Below are positions 43,421-52,648 of a stretch of DNA of 64,000 nucleotides, piece by piece; within the stretch, counting starts at the first letter, position 1; every line of letters starts with the position of its first letter. Where the stretch lies: contig CAMKTN010000010.1 in the NCBI GenBank assembly GCA_946415705.1, positions 1 to 64,000 of the forward strand. The letters are read 5' to 3'. A model generated the notes under the pieces. It was not told the DNA's origin and ran no database searches. It worked only from the letters and a program-made list of their open reading frames with translations. The translations under genes and the position numbers were made by a program. This DNA comes from an uncultured Prevotellaceae bacterium (lineage in GTDB: Bacteria > Bacteroidota > Bacteroidia > Bacteroidales > Bacteroidaceae).

Positions 43421-43576
43421 CGCGCTATCGATTGTTTTCCGCTGCAAAGATACGGTGTTTTTCGATAGCTTGTATCTCCTCACCCGTGGAAAATTCCCGT
43501 TCGCCGATTGTGGCGTAAGAATCTGATGAAGGGGCTTTTATGCGAAGAGCGCGCTCCCGCCCCTATGGAAAAGTGA

Positions 43577-46219
43577 TTATTTCCTTCTCCATACCCCCCA
43601 CCCGATGAGTGCGAGTGCGAGGAGGGCGAGGGCGATGAGGGCGGTGTTGGCGATGGCCTCGGTGGTGTGGAGGCTCTGCGGGTCGAAGCGGAAGGCAATG
43701 TGATGCTTGCCGGCGGGAATGACGACGGCGCGCAGGACGTAGTCGGCACGCAGGATCTGGGCGGGCTCACCGTCGATGGTGCACTGCCAGCCGGGGTAGT
43801 AGATGTCGGAGAAGACGGCCAAGCGCTCTCGGTCGGTCTCGGCCTCGAAGATGAGGGCGTTGGCTTCGTAATGGAGAAGACCCACCCCGGCCCTCCCTTG
43901 TAGGGAGGGAGTGGTTGCCTTACTAGAGTCGGCATCGTTGCCAGCGGTCAGCGTGTCTGCACTACCTCCGGCGCTAATCAATGCGTCGGGGAGTTGGTCG
44001 CGGAAGCGGACATCGACGGCGGCGGTGTGGCGGGGATTGATGGAGGAGAGGAGGGAGAGCTCTTCGTCGGCATTGGCGACGAGGAACACGTTATCGACAA
44101 ACCAGGCGTTGCCCATGGCCCACGGGTTCTGCACGGGCACGGTCTCGCCGCCCTGCAGGGGCAGGATGGCGTACTTGGTGTTGAGCATATTGAGCACGGG
44201 GAAGAGGCTGTCGCCGGCGACGCTGTCGAGGCGTCCGTTGGTCTCGGCGACGGCTTTGTAGAGGGTGGCGAGCTGCGGCTGGATGTGGGCTTCGATGAGC
44301 TCCTGGTAGCGGCGCAGCTTGGCGGCGTGGTAGCCGCCGATGCTCTTGTGCCAGTAGGAGGTGGTGTTGTCGTTGAAGGTGTTCACGGCGAGGTTCACGA
44401 CGCGGTAGTAGAGGTCGCTGTCCTGCAGGATGGCCTCGTCGGCGGGTGTCTTCTGGAAGAACTGCTGTGCGGGCTGGGGCTTGGAGAACATGGCGTCGTT
44501 GAGGTAGCGCTTGTTGACATCCCACAGGTCGGCGGTGCAGAGCACGAGGAGACAAAGGACCATCGCCCACGCCTTGATCTTCTTAAAATAATACGCGAGG
44601 AGCACGGCGCAGCCCACGAGGATGATGAGCAGCGAGCGGCCGGCATCGGCGGTGAAGACAGCGCGACGCATATCGTTCAGGTTGCGCAGGATGTCGGCCA
44701 ACATCTCAGCAGGGATATAGCCAGCCTGCACGGCGTTGTTCAGCATCTCAGCCTCGGAACTGCTGACGTAGTTGCCGAAGAAGACGTCGGGAACTAGGTA
44801 AAAGAGTAAGCATACTCCTCCTGTCAGCGCCAGGGAAATGAAGAATTGATAATTGAAAATTGAAAATTGAGAATTGCTTTCAACCTCTTTTACCACCTCA
44901 CGCAGTGCGAGCATCGCGAGCAGGGGGATGGTGAACTCGGCGATGACGAGGATGGAGGCGACGGTGCGGAACTTGTCGTACATGGGGACATAGTCCAGCC
45001 ACAGGTCGGTCCACGGCATGAAGTTCTTACCCCATGCGAGGGTGATGCTGAGGACGGTGGCGATGAAAAGCGCCCATTTCATCGGACCCTTGACGATGAA
45101 GAGGCCGAGGATGAAGAGGAACATTACGAAGGCGCCGACATAGACGGGTCCGCTGGTGCCGGGCTGCTCGCCCCAGTACTGCCCGAGGCTCTGATAGACG
45201 GGCATATACGTCTGGTTGGCCTTGGCCATCGCCGTCTTGCTCTGCGTGAGGGGTTGGCTGGCGCCGCCCTTGACGTTGGGGATGAGCAGCGACCATGTCT
45301 CGCCAATGCCGTAGCTCCAGGCTGTGATGTAGCTGCGCTCCAGGCCGCTGCTGGTCTGGTCGGCGGGGTCTGCTGTCTTCTGTGTCAGCTCGCTCTTCCC
45401 GCGCATCGACTCCTTGGAGTACTCCCAGGTGTGGAAGAGGTTGGAGGCGTTGATGGCGAGGCCGATGAGGCAGCCGAGGGCGAAGACGCACGAGCTTTTA
45501 GCCCACTCGCGCCACTGGCGCGGTTGGGCTAAAAGCTCTGCCAGCGCCATCAGGGCGATGACGAAGGCGAAGTAGTAGGTCATCTGTACGTGGTTGGAGA
45601 GGATCTGCAGGGCCATGAAGAGGGCGGTGACGAGGAGTCCCCAGCCGTAGCGGCCGCGGTAGCAGAGCACCATGCCGGCGATGGTGGGCGGGATGTAGGC
45701 CAGCGTGTAGAACTTCCAGATGTGGCCTGCACCTATTATAATAAAGTAGTAGCTGGAGAAGGCCCATAGGACGGCGCCGAGGGCTGCCATCCACGCCTTG
45801 AAGTCGAAGGCGCGCAGGAGGATGTAGAAGCCCAGGAGCATGATGAACACCAGTACGACATAGTCGGGCAATCCGAGCTTATAGACTTTCTCGACCTTCG
45901 CGAGCTTCTCGGTGGAGGGGTAGGAGGGTGCCATCTGGTAGGTGGGCATACCTGAGAAGAGCGTGTTGGTCCAGCGTGTGCGCTCGCCGTCGTGGCTCTT
46001 GCGATAGGCCTCCATCTCCGAGGATGCGCCGGCACCGCCGCTGTGGTCATGGCCTGTCAGCACCAGCCCTTCGGAGACCGGCTTGGCGAAGTAGGCGAAG
46101 GAGAGGGCTACGAAGAAGAGGGTGGAGAGAAGGTCGGGGAGGAGGCGGACCCACCCCCTGCCCTCCCTTGTAGGGAGGGAGCGGTTACTATTTGACTGGT
46201 TGTTATTGCTCATGGCCAT
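43577..46219 (-). CDS. YfhO-family integral membrane protein
   Basis: 880 residues with about a dozen membrane helices and a large C-terminal extracytoplasmic domain ('IYYPGWQCTIDGEPAQILRAD...GKHHIAFRF') before a final helix. 'VLTGHDHSGGAG' and 'GAGHIWKFYTLAYIPPTIAGM' are typical of the YfhO family, linked in Firmicutes to glycosylation of cell-wall polymers; its Bacteroidota role is unknown. Three stretches come from repeats: N-terminal 'SLPTREGRGW', 'PSLQGRAGVG' near residue 775, and '[12 protein letters not shown]' near 450. All keep the frame open, so the gene looks intact. Confidence 0.82.
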   Translation of the reverse strand: MAMSNNNQSNSNRSLPTREGRGWVRLLPDLLSTLFFVALSFAYFAKPVSEGLVLTGHDHSGGAGASSEMEAYRKSHDGERTRWTNTLFSGMPTYQMAPSYPSTEKLAKVEKVYKLGLPDYVVLVFIMLLGFYILLRAFDFKAWMAALGAVLWAFSSYYFIIIGAGHIWKFYTLAYIPPTIAGMVLCYRGRYGWGLLVTALFMALQILSNHVQMTYYFAFVIALMALAELLAQPRQWREWAKSSCVFALGCLIGLAINASNLFHTWEYSKESMRGKSELTQKTADPADQTSSGLERSYITAWSYGIGETWSLLIPNVKGGASQPLTQSKTAMAKANQTYMPVYQSLGQYWGEQPGTSGPVYVGAFVMFLFILGLFIVKGPMKWALFIATVLSITLAWGKNFMPWTDLWLDYVPMYDKFRTVASILVIAEFTIPLLAMLALREVVKEVESNSQFSIFNYQFFISLALTGGVCLLFYLVPDVFFGNYVSSSEAEMLNNAVQAGYIPAEMLADILRNLNDMRRAVFTADAGRSLLIILVGCAVLLAYYFKKIKAWAMVLCLLVLCTADLWDVNKRYLNDAMFSKPQPAQQFFQKTPADEAILQDSDLYYRVVNLAVNTFNDNTTSYWHKSIGGYHAAKLRRYQELIEAHIQPQLATLYKAVAETNGRLDSVAGDSLFPVLNMLNTKYAILPLQGGETVPVQNPWAMGNAWFVDNVFLVANADEELSLLSSINPRHTAAVDVRFRDQLPDALISAGGSADTLTAGNDADSSKATTPSLQGRAGVGLLHYEANALIFEAETDRERLAVFSDIYYPGWQCTIDGEPAQILRADYVLRAVVIPAGKHHIAFRFDPQSLHTTEAIANTALIALALLALALIGWGVWRRK
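43881..43914. repeat. G/C-rich palindrome, copy c (inside YfhO gene)
   Basis: CCCACCCCGG-CCCTCCCTTGTAGGGAGGG-AGTGG; encodes PSLQGRAGVG in frame. Confidence 0.85.
44843..44878. repeat. Heptad tract inside the YfhO gene
   Basis: GATAATTGAAAATTGAAAAT.. with 7-bp period, the same unit as the tracts at parE/coaD and murD/ftsW, but here read as protein (SQFSIFNYQF) in a loop next to a membrane helix. Confidence 0.85.
46148..46182. repeat. G/C-rich palindrome, copy d (YfhO N-terminus)
   Basis: CCCACCCCCTGCCCTCCCTTGTAGGGAGGGAGCGG, nearly identical to copy c; encodes SLPTREGRGWV at residues 13-23. Confidence 0.85.
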
Positions 46220-46249
46220 TTTTATTATATTATGATTGTTTTGGTATCA

Positions 46250-46294
46250 ATAAAAAACAAAAGAGAAGCATGGGATGAACCAGACACTTCTCTC
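46250..46294 (-). terminator. rpsO terminator
   Basis: On the minus strand AGAGAAG pairs with CTTCTCT across an 18-nt loop and is followed by TTTTGTTTTTTATT. Confidence 0.6.
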
Positions 46295-46320
46295 TTGGTG
46301 ATTTCACTTCTTGAGCAGTG

Positions 46321-46361
46321 ACCACTCCCTCCCTCACAGGGAGGGTGAGGGGAGGGCCGGG
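46321..46361. repeat. G/C-rich palindrome, copy e (rpsO 3' side)
   Basis: CCACTCCCTCCC-TCACA-GGGAGGGTGAGGGGAGGG, inverted relative to copies c and d, in the rpsO 3' UTR. Confidence 0.8.
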
Positions 46362-46376
46362 AATGGGTAGCGTTTC

Positions 46377-46646
46377 TTACTTACGCAGACCCAGAGCCTT
46401 GACGATCGCGCGGTAGCGGTTGATGTCGCGAGACTTCAGGTAATTGAGGAGTGCACGACGCTTACCTACGAGACCCGTCAGAGCGCGCTCTGTGCTGTGG
46501 TCCTTGCGGTTCTGCTTCATGTGCTCAGTGAGGTGAGCAATGCGGTAGGTGAACAGTGCGATCTGGCTCTCGGCACTACCTGTGTCGGCTGTGCCCTTAC
46601 CGAACTTCTCGAAGAGCTCGGCCTTCTTAGCGGAATCTAAGTACAT
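46377..46646 (-). CDS. rpsO: 30S ribosomal protein S15
   Basis: Primary binder of the central domain of 16S rRNA. 89 residues from ATG 46646 (MYLDSAKKAELFEKFG), exactly the family length; the ORF's 41-residue extension has no homology. 'DTGSAESQIALFTYRI', 'HLTEHMKQNRKDHSTERAL' and 'LLNYLKSRDINRYRAIVKALGLRK' are diagnostic. The ~105-nt leader from the -7 box at 46757-46764 is long enough for S15 autoregulation, but no known fold is recognised. Confidence 0.97.
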   Translation of the reverse strand: MYLDSAKKAELFEKFGKGTADTGSAESQIALFTYRIAHLTEHMKQNRKDHSTERALTGLVGKRRALLNYLKSRDINRYRAIVKALGLRK

Positions 46647-46756
46647 AATTGTTTGATGAATGAAGTTTGTAATTACATCCTTCAGGTGGTGAGCCGTCGT
46701 CATCAATCGTCGTACACCCACCCTCGAATGCACCCGTGTTTCGGGATTTGCGGGCG

Positions 46757-46764
46757 CAAAGGTA
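46757..46764 (-). promoter_or_regulatory. -7 box of rpsO
   Basis: Minus TACCTTTG; start predicted near 46751, giving about 105 nt of leader. The nearest upstream TTTG is 25 bp away, longer than ideal. Confidence 0.5.
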
Positions 46765-46770
46765 AGCATA

Positions 46771-46907
46771 ATTTACGATTTACGATTTACAAATCACGAA
46801 TTATTTTCGTTTACGCCCCTCTTTTTCTTTTGTTTTGGCCCTTTTACGACCTTTTTCACTCCCCCATTTTTCATTTTTCACTCTTTCATTTTTCACTTTT
46901 AATTTTT
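46771..46907. repeat. Two heptad tracts in the rpsO-typA gap
   Basis: 46771-46798: ATTTACG, ATTTACG, ATTTACA, AATCACG. 46865-46907: CATTTTT, CATTTTT, CACTCTTT, CATTTTT, CACTTTT, AATTTTT (one 8-mer). Both lie in the divergent promoter region. Confidence 0.85.
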
Positions 46908-46912
46908 ATGCG

Positions 46913-46920
46913 TACCTTTG
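46913..46920 (+). promoter_or_regulatory. -7 box of typA, close to the start codon
   Basis: TACCTTTG ends 9 bp before ATG 46930, predicting a leader of only about 4 nt, as at rsmH. Confidence 0.55.
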
Positions 46921-46929
46921 CACCCACTT

Positions 46930-48735
46930 ATGAAGCAGAACATTAGAAATATCGCTATCATCGCCCATGTCGATCACGGCAAGACGACGCTCGTGGACAA
47001 GATGCTGCTGGCCGGCAACCTGTTCCGCGAGAACCAGCAGACGGGAGAGCTGATGCTGGACAACAACGAGCTGGAGCGCGAGCGCGGCATCACCATCCTC
47101 TCCAAGAACGTCAGCATCAACTACAAGGACACGAAAATCAACATCATCGACACCCCGGGTCACAGCGACTTCGGCGGCGAGGTGGAGCGCGTGCTGAACA
47201 TGGCCGACGGCTGCCTGCTGTTGGTGGATGCCTTCGAAGGACCCATGCCGCAGACGCGCTTCGTGCTGCAGAAAGCCTTGCAGATCGGACTGAAGCCCAT
47301 CGTGGTCATCAACAAGGTGGATAAACCCAACTGCCGACCCGAGGAGGTCTATGAGATGGTGTTCGACCTGATGTGCGACCTCGACGCCACCGAGGAGCAG
47401 CTGGACTTCCCCGTCATCTACGGCTCTGCTAAGCAGGGCTGGATGGGCGAGGACTGGCAGACGCCCACGGACAATATCTTCTACCTGCTCGACCAGATCC
47501 TGGAGCACATCCCCGCCCCCGAGCAGCTGGAGGGCACGCCGCAGATGCTCATCACCTCGCTGGACTACAGCACCTACACGGGTCGCATCGCCGTGGGACG
47601 CGTACACCGCGGCACCCTGAAGGAGGGCATGGCCATCACCATCGCACACCGCGACGGCTCGAAGGAACGCACGAAGATCAAGGAGCTGCACACCTTCACG
47701 GGCATGGGCCATCAGAAGACCGACGCCGTCAGCTCGGGCGACATCTGCGCCATCATAGGCCTCTCGAACTTCGAGATCGGCGACACCATCTGCGATGCCG
47801 AGGAGCCCGAGGCACTGCCCACCATCAGCATCGATGAGCCCACGATGTCGATGCTCTTCACCATCAACGACTCGCCGTTCTTCGGCAAGGAGGGTAAGTG
47901 GTGCACGAGCCGCCATATCCACGAGCGCTTGCAGAAGGAGCTGGAGAAGAACCTGGCGCTGCGCGTGGAGATGCCCGAGGGCGCCACAGACCGCTGGATT
48001 GTCAGCGGCCGCGGCGTGCTGCACCTGAGCGTGCTCATCGAGACCATGCGCCGCGAGGGCTACGAACTGCAGGTGGGACAGCCGCAGGTGATTTATAAGG
48101 AGATCGCCGGCGAGCGTTGCGAGCCCATCGAGGAGCTGACCATCAACGTGCCCGAGGAGTTTGCCTCGAAGATGATAGACATGGTCACGCGCCGCAAGGG
48201 CGAGATGACCTCTATGGAGAGCCAGGGCGACCGCGTGAACATCGAGTTCCTCATCCCCTCGCGCGGTATCATCGGCCTGCGCACCAATGTGCTGACAGCC
48301 TCGCAGGGCGAAGCCATCATGGCACACCGCTACAAGGAGTACCAGCCCTACAAGGGCGAGATCGTGCGCCGCACGTCGGGCTCCATGATCGCGCTGGAGG
48401 GCGGCACCGCCTTCGCCTACGCCATCAACAACCTGCAGGACCGCGGTAAGTTCTTCATCGAACCGCAGACCGAGGTGTATGCCGGTCAGGTGGTGGGCGA
48501 GCACATCCACGAGAACGACCTCGTCATCAACGTCACCAAGAACAAGCAGCTCACGAACATGCGTGCCAGCGGCTCCGACGAGAAGGTGCGCATCATCCCC
48601 GCCACCCTCCTCAGCCTCGAAGAGGCCCTCGAATACATCAAGGAGGACGAGTACGTGGAGGTGACCCCCAAGAGCATGCGCATGCGCAAAATCATCCTCG
48701 ACCACTTAGAGAGGAAGAGGGCAAACCGTGAATAG
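46930..48735 (+). CDS. typA: Ribosome-associated GTPase TypA/BipA
   Basis: Translational GTPase of the EF-G type, involved in ribosome assembly and stress growth. 601 residues from ATG 46930 ([20 protein letters not shown]); the tracked TTG start lies inside the promoter region. G motifs '[15 protein letters not shown]', '[15 protein letters not shown]' and 'VINKVDKP' are intact, and the C-terminal domain block '[23 protein letters not shown]' is characteristic of BipA. Confidence 0.97.
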   Translation: MKQNIRNIAIIAHVDHGKTTLVDKMLLAGNLFRENQQTGELMLDNNELERERGITILSKNVSINYKDTKINIIDTPGHSDFGGEVERVLNMADGCLLLVDAFEGPMPQTRFVLQKALQIGLKPIVVINKVDKPNCRPEEVYEMVFDLMCDLDATEEQLDFPVIYGSAKQGWMGEDWQTPTDNIFYLLDQILEHIPAPEQLEGTPQMLITSLDYSTYTGRIAVGRVHRGTLKEGMAITIAHRDGSKERTKIKELHTFTGMGHQKTDAVSSGDICAIIGLSNFEIGDTICDAEEPEALPTISIDEPTMSMLFTINDSPFFGKEGKWCTSRHIHERLQKELEKNLALRVEMPEGATDRWIVSGRGVLHLSVLIETMRREGYELQVGQPQVIYKEIAGERCEPIEELTINVPEEFASKMIDMVTRRKGEMTSMESQGDRVNIEFLIPSRGIIGLRTNVLTASQGEAIMAHRYKEYQPYKGEIVRRTSGSMIALEGGTAFAYAINNLQDRGKFFIEPQTEVYAGQVVGEHIHENDLVINVTKNKQLTNMRASGSDEKVRIIPATLLSLEEALEYIKEDEYVEVTPKSMRMRKIILDHLERKRANRE

Positions 48736-48740
48736 GAAGA

Positions 48741-48777
48741 CCCTCCCCCCTGCCCCTCCCTTGCAGGGCGGGGAGTG
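48741..48777. repeat. G/C-rich palindrome, copy f
   Basis: CCCTCCCCCCTGCCCCTCCCTTGCAGGGCGGGGAGTG, 5 bp after the typA stop. Confidence 0.8.
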
Positions 48778-48855
48778 ATTACCTTTCAAGAACCGCTATT
48801 ATTCAACAATCATTAAAAATGGCCCTATAACCTCCATTGCTCAAAGCATTTTACT

Positions 48856-48888
48856 CTCCCCCTACAAGGGGGAGCGGGGAGGGGGTTC
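48856..48888. repeat. G/C-rich palindrome, copy g
   Basis: CTCTCCCCC-TACAA-GGGGGAGCGGGGAGGGGG, 7 bp before the zinc peptidase ATG; opposite orientation to copy f. Confidence 0.8.
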
Positions 48889-48894
48889 TATTAT

Positions 48895-49773
48895 ATGGAT
48901 TTATCAGGCAGAAGACAGAGCTCTAACGTCGATGACCGTCGGCGCATGAGCGGTGGTGCGAAAGCCGGCATCGGCGGCATCGCGGGTGTAATCATTGCTG
49001 TAGTGTTTGCCTACTTCACGGGTGGCAACCCGCTGGAGGCCGGCATGCAGGCCTTCCAACAGTCGCTGGGAGCTAACACCGAGATGAGCGCCACGCAGGA
49101 GCGTGAGTTCACCGAGGAGGAACAGGCGCTGGCCGTCTTCGCCTCACAGGTGCTCGCCAGCACCGAAGACGTGTGGACAGAGGTGTTCAAGACACAGCTC
49201 GGCCGCACCTATGTGCCGCCCAAGATGGTGCTCTACACGGGTAGCGTGCAGACGGGCTGCGGCGCAGGTAACGCGCAGGTGGGACCCTTCTACTGCTCGG
49301 CCGACCAAGCGCTGTACATTGACCTCTCCTTCTTCTCGGACATGAAGAAGACGCTGGGGGCCGACGGCGACTTCGCCTACGCCTACGTCATCGCACATGA
49401 GGTGGGACACCACGTGCAGCACCTCCTCGGCACTCTCGACAGCGCCCACAGCCAGATGGCCAAGATGAGCGAGACGCAGGCCAACAAGGTCAGCGTGCGC
49501 ATAGAACTGCAGGCCGACTTCTACGCTGGCGTGTGGGGCTACCACGAGGGCAAGACCTTCGGCTCACTCGAAGACGGCGACCTGCAGGAAGCCATCCAGT
49601 GCGCACAGGTCATCGGCGACAACTACCTGCAGGAGAAAGCACGCGGATACTCGCAACCCGAGAGCTTCACCCACGGCACCAGCGCACAGCGCATGAAATG
49701 GCTGAAACTCGGACTCAACACCGGTGACATGCGCCGTGGCGACACCTTCAGCCTAAGCGAAAGCCAGCTGTAA
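48895..49773 (+). CDS. Neutral zinc metallopeptidase (YpfJ family)
   Basis: 292 residues: short cytoplasmic N-terminus, one membrane helix (about 25-42, 'IGGIAGVIIAVVFAYF'), then a periplasmic zincin domain with HEVGHH at 168-173 and the downstream 'ELQADFYAGVWGY' that supplies a further ligand. 'SVQTGCGAGNAQVGPFYCSAD' region is the family hallmark. Substrate unknown. Flanked on both sides by G/C palindromes (copies g and h). Confidence 0.9.
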   Translation: MDLSGRRQSSNVDDRRRMSGGAKAGIGGIAGVIIAVVFAYFTGGNPLEAGMQAFQQSLGANTEMSATQEREFTEEEQALAVFASQVLASTEDVWTEVFKTQLGRTYVPPKMVLYTGSVQTGCGAGNAQVGPFYCSADQALYIDLSFFSDMKKTLGADGDFAYAYVIAHEVGHHVQHLLGTLDSAHSQMAKMSETQANKVSVRIELQADFYAGVWGYHEGKTFGSLEDGDLQEAIQCAQVIGDNYLQEKARGYSQPESFTHGTSAQRMKWLKLGLNTGDMRRGDTFSLSESQL

Positions 49774-49774
49774 A

Positions 49775-49808
49775 GCCCCCTCCCTGCTCCCCCAAGGGGG
49801 AGTGCTTC
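49775..49808. repeat. G/C-rich palindrome, copy h
   Basis: CCCCCTCCCTGCTCCCCC-AA-GGGGGAGTG, 1 bp after the zinc peptidase stop and about 20 bp before the DUF559 gene. Confidence 0.8.
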
Positions 49809-49827
49809 ATATCCACGAGTACGAAAA

Positions 49828-50202
49828 ATGAGCGATTACGATTATGCTACGTCTGATCCATTTTACTATGGATTATTAAAACAATTGGCGCAGGAAAAAA
49901 AAAGTAATCCGACCTTGGCAGAGTGCGTCTTGTGGGAGCATTTGAAGAAATCGCAAATGGGAATTCCTTTCAGAAGGCAGCATATCATAGATTGCTACAT
50001 CGCGGATTTCTTCTGTATGCCTAGTAAACTGGTTGTTGAGGTCGATGGTGGTTACCACCAACTCCCTGAGCAAATCATCAGTGATGAGGAGCGGACAAAA
50101 AGGCTTAATCAATTAGGATATAAAGTGATTAGATTCTCCAATGAGGAGGTACTGAACGATATTGAAAATGTACTAAAGACCATAAAACATAATATTATAT
50201 GA
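49828..50202 (+). CDS. DUF559 endonuclease-domain protein
   Basis: 124 residues of the DUF559 family, a small fold related to Vsr/restriction endonucleases. '[25 protein letters not shown]' and '[10 protein letters not shown]' followed by '[23 protein letters not shown]' are the standard blocks; the D/E..E.DG.xH residues could bind metal. Base composition is visibly A/T-richer than its neighbours, suggesting transfer. Its stop overlaps the metG start (ATGA), so it may be translated together with metG. Activity not established for the family. Confidence 0.85.
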   Translation: MSDYDYATSDPFYYGLLKQLAQEKKSNPTLAECVLWEHLKKSQMGIPFRRQHIIDCYIADFFCMPSKLVVEVDGGYHQLPEQIISDEERTKRLNQLGYKVIRFSNEEVLNDIENVLKTIKHNII

Positions 50203-52316
50203 ATAATCAACAATCTCCAAAAGTAACTTCCAATCCCCTCCCCCTTGGGGGAGGCCGGGAAGGGGCTTTCAAGCGCACTACAGTGACGTCGGCGCTGCCG
50301 TATGCCAATGGCGGCGTGCATATCGGACATTTGGCAGGCGTGTATGTGCCTGCGGACATATACGTGAGGTACCTGCGCCTGAAGGGCGAGGACGTGATGT
50401 TCATCGGCGGCTCAGACGAGCACGGCGTGCCCGTGACACAGCGCGCCCGCAAGGAAGGCATCACGCCGCAGCAGGTGGTGGATCGCTACCACAAGATGAT
50501 CAAGGACTCGTTCGAGGAGTTCGGCATCAGCTTCGACGTGTATAGCCGCACCACCTCGAAGACCCACCACCAGTTCGCCAGCGACTTCTTCCGCAAACTC
50601 TACGACGACGGCAAGCTCATCGAGAAGACCACGAAGCAGTTCTACGACGAGACGACGGGCACCTTCAAGACCGACCGCGACATCGTGGGCGAATGTCCCC
50701 ACTGCCACAACGAGGCCAACGGCGACCAATGCGAGAAATGCGGTCGCGACCTTGACCCTACGGAGCTCATCAACCCGCGCTCGAAGGAGAGCGGTGCCAA
50801 GCTCATCCTGAAGGACACCACGAACTGGTTCCTGCCGCTGAACGAGTACGAGGGCTGGCTGAAGGAGTGGATCCTCGAAGGCCACAAGGAGTGGCGCTCC
50901 AATGTCTATGGCCAGTGCAAGTCGTGGCTCGACATGGAGCTGCAGCCGCGGGCGATGACGCGCGACCTGGACTGGGGCATCCCCGTGCCGGTGGAAGGTG
51001 CTGAGGGCAAGGTACTCTATGTGTGGTTCGACGCGCCCATCGGCTATATCTCCAATACCAAGGAACTGTGCGAGAGCAACCCCGAACGCTGGGGCACATG
51101 GCAGCGCTGGTGGCAGGATGAGGAGACGCGTTTAGTCCATTTCATCGGCAAAGACAACATCGTGTTCCACTGCATCATCTTCCCCGTGATGATGAAGGCG
51201 CACGGCGGTTATATCATGCCTGACAACGTGCCGGCCAACGAGTTCCTGAACCTCGAAGGTGACAAGATCTCCACCTCCCGCAACTGGGCTGTCTGGTTGC
51301 ACGAGTACCTGGTAGATTTCCCCGGCAAGCAGGATGTGCTGCGCTACGCCCTCACCGCCTCGGCACCCGAGACGAAGGACAACGACTTCACGTGGGCTGA
51401 GTTCCAGGCACGCAACAACAACGAGCTGGTGGCCGTCTATGGCAACTTCGTGAACCGCGCCCTGCAGCTGACGCAGAAATACTACGACGGCGTGGTGCCC
51501 GCCTGTGGCGAGCTCACCGATTTCGACCGCCAGACGATTGCCGAGTTCACCGACGTGAAGGCCAAGGTGGAAGCCTTGCTCGACAACTTCAAGTTCCGCG
51601 ACGCGCAGAAGGAAGCCATGAACCTGGCGCGCATCGGTAACAAATACCTGGCCGACAGCGAGCCCTGGAAGGTCATCAAGACCGACCCCGAGCGCGTGAA
51701 GACCATCATCAACATCTCCCTCCAGCTGACCGCCAACCTGGCCATCGCCTTCGAGCCCTTCCTGCCCTTCTCCTCGAAGAAGCTGTATGGAATGCTCAAT
51801 GTGGAGGCGCTGGGATGGGACAACCTCGGCAGCACGGCGCTGCTGAAGGCTGGCCACCAGCTGGCGAAGCCTGAGCTGCTCTTCGAGAAGATCGAGGATG
51901 AGGCCATCCAGGCACAGATGGACCGCCTGGCACGCATCAAGAAGGAGAACGAGGCCGCCAGCTATCAGGCCGCTCCCGTGAAGCCCAACGTCAGCTTCGA
52001 GACGTTCGAGAAGCTCGACATCCGCGTGGGACTCATCAAGGACTGCCAGAAGGTGAAGAAGAGCAAGAAGCTCCTGCAGTTCACCATCGACGACGGCACG
52101 GGCACAGACCGCACCATCCTCTCGGGCATTGCCGCCTTCTATGAGGACCCGTCGGTGCTCGTCGGCAGGCGCATCCTCTTCGTGGCCAACTTCGAGCCGC
52201 GCCAGATGATGGGCATCGAGAGTCAGGGCATGATCCTGTCAGCCGTAGATTTCGACGAAAGCCTCAGCGTGGTGACGACCACCAAGGACGTGAAGCCCGG
52301 CAGTCAAGTGGGCTAG
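50199..52316 (+). CDS. metG: Methionyl-tRNA synthetase
   Basis: Charges tRNA-Met. 705 residues: class I HIGH motif in '[16 protein letters not shown]' (about 30-45), zinc knuckle '[16 protein letters not shown]', KMSKS-type loop 'KISTSRNW' (about 355), anticodon-binding helical domain, and a C-terminal EMAP/Trbp111 tRNA-binding domain ('[21 protein letters not shown]' region). The N-terminus has extra residues '[13 protein letters not shown]' encoded by a G/C palindrome before the family's usual start '[15 protein letters not shown]'. Confidence 0.96.
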   Translation: MNNQQSPKVTSNPLPLGGGREGAFKRTTVTSALPYANGGVHIGHLAGVYVPADIYVRYLRLKGEDVMFIGGSDEHGVPVTQRARKEGITPQQVVDRYHKMIKDSFEEFGISFDVYSRTTSKTHHQFASDFFRKLYDDGKLIEKTTKQFYDETTGTFKTDRDIVGECPHCHNEANGDQCEKCGRDLDPTELINPRSKESGAKLILKDTTNWFLPLNEYEGWLKEWILEGHKEWRSNVYGQCKSWLDMELQPRAMTRDLDWGIPVPVEGAEGKVLYVWFDAPIGYISNTKELCESNPERWGTWQRWWQDEETRLVHFIGKDNIVFHCIIFPVMMKAHGGYIMPDNVPANEFLNLEGDKISTSRNWAVWLHEYLVDFPGKQDVLRYALTASAPETKDNDFTWAEFQARNNNELVAVYGNFVNRALQLTQKYYDGVVPACGELTDFDRQTIAEFTDVKAKVEALLDNFKFRDAQKEAMNLARIGNKYLADSEPWKVIKTDPERVKTIINISLQLTANLAIAFEPFLPFSSKKLYGMLNVEALGWDNLGSTALLKAGHQLAKPELLFEKIEDEAIQAQMDRLARIKKENEAASYQAAPVKPNVSFETFEKLDIRVGLIKDCQKVKKSKKLLQFTIDDGTGTDRTILSGIAAFYEDPSVLVGRRILFVANFEPRQMMGIESQGMILSAVDFDESLSVVTTTKDVKPGSQVG
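50231..50266. repeat. G/C-rich palindrome, copy i (inside metG 5' end)
   Basis: AATCCCCTCCCCCTTGGGGGAGGCCGGGAAGGGG, read in frame as [12 protein letters not shown]. An alternative is that translation really begins downstream, but no ATG lies between the repeat and the conserved region. Confidence 0.85.
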
Positions 52317-52393
52317 ACTTGATAAAAGTCAAGGAAAACCGTGATTTTTATGTTTTGCGACATAGAAATCGCGGTTGTTTCGTGAAGTCGCCG

Positions 52394-52401
52394 TACCTTT
52401 G
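52394..52401 (+). promoter_or_regulatory. -7 box for second candidate sRNA
   Basis: TACCTTTG in the context CGCCGTACCTTTGCA.CG, shared with 199-206 and 721-728. -33 element is not clear. Confidence 0.5.
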
Positions 52402-52406
52402 CACCG

Positions 52407-52542
52407 CAAAAAGGAAACAAAAGGCACTGTGAAGCGCGAAACTGTTTTCCATTCATAGAAAAAGCAAAGATTTAGTTAGTTAGTTTATAAGGTAAATGAT
52501 TTTGTAAAGCGGTGGTCCGTGAGGATCGCTGCTTGTTTTTTT
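52407..52542 (+). ncRNA. Candidate small RNA with intrinsic terminator
   Basis: Between metG and the V-ATPase promoter, a cassette runs from a -7 box to a strong terminator: AAGCGGTGGTCC (52507-52518), GTGA loop, GGATCGCTGCTT (52523-52534), seven T's. No credible ORF fits. The hairpin contains GTGGTCCGTGAGGATCGC, closely matching GTGGTCCGGGATGGATAGCG in the terminator of the cassette at 212-310. The 5' portions differ. A metG-side hairpin (52338-52377) may end metG transcription just before. Confidence 0.5.
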
Positions 52543-52593
52543 GTGAAAAAGCGTTAGATTCCTCTCACACACGGCATCTTTTGCCCCTTTTAT

Positions 52594-52624
52594 TTTGTCA
52601 TGCAGCAAATTATGACTACTTTTG
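52594..52624 (+). promoter_or_regulatory. Consensus promoter of the V-ATPase operon
   Basis: TTTG (52594-52597), 19 bp, TACTTTTG (52617-52624). Predicted start near 52630, 38 nt before the ntpE ATG. Confidence 0.85.
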
Positions 52625-52648
52625 CGCGCGAAAACTCAAAAATAACTA

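Noticed and set aside
46906-48705. 599-residue minus ORF over typA
   Set aside because: Antisense shadow; typA motifs are intact.
52338-52377. metG intrinsic terminator
   Set aside because: The stem is plausible but needs wobble pairs and lacks a proper T run; not listed as a feature.
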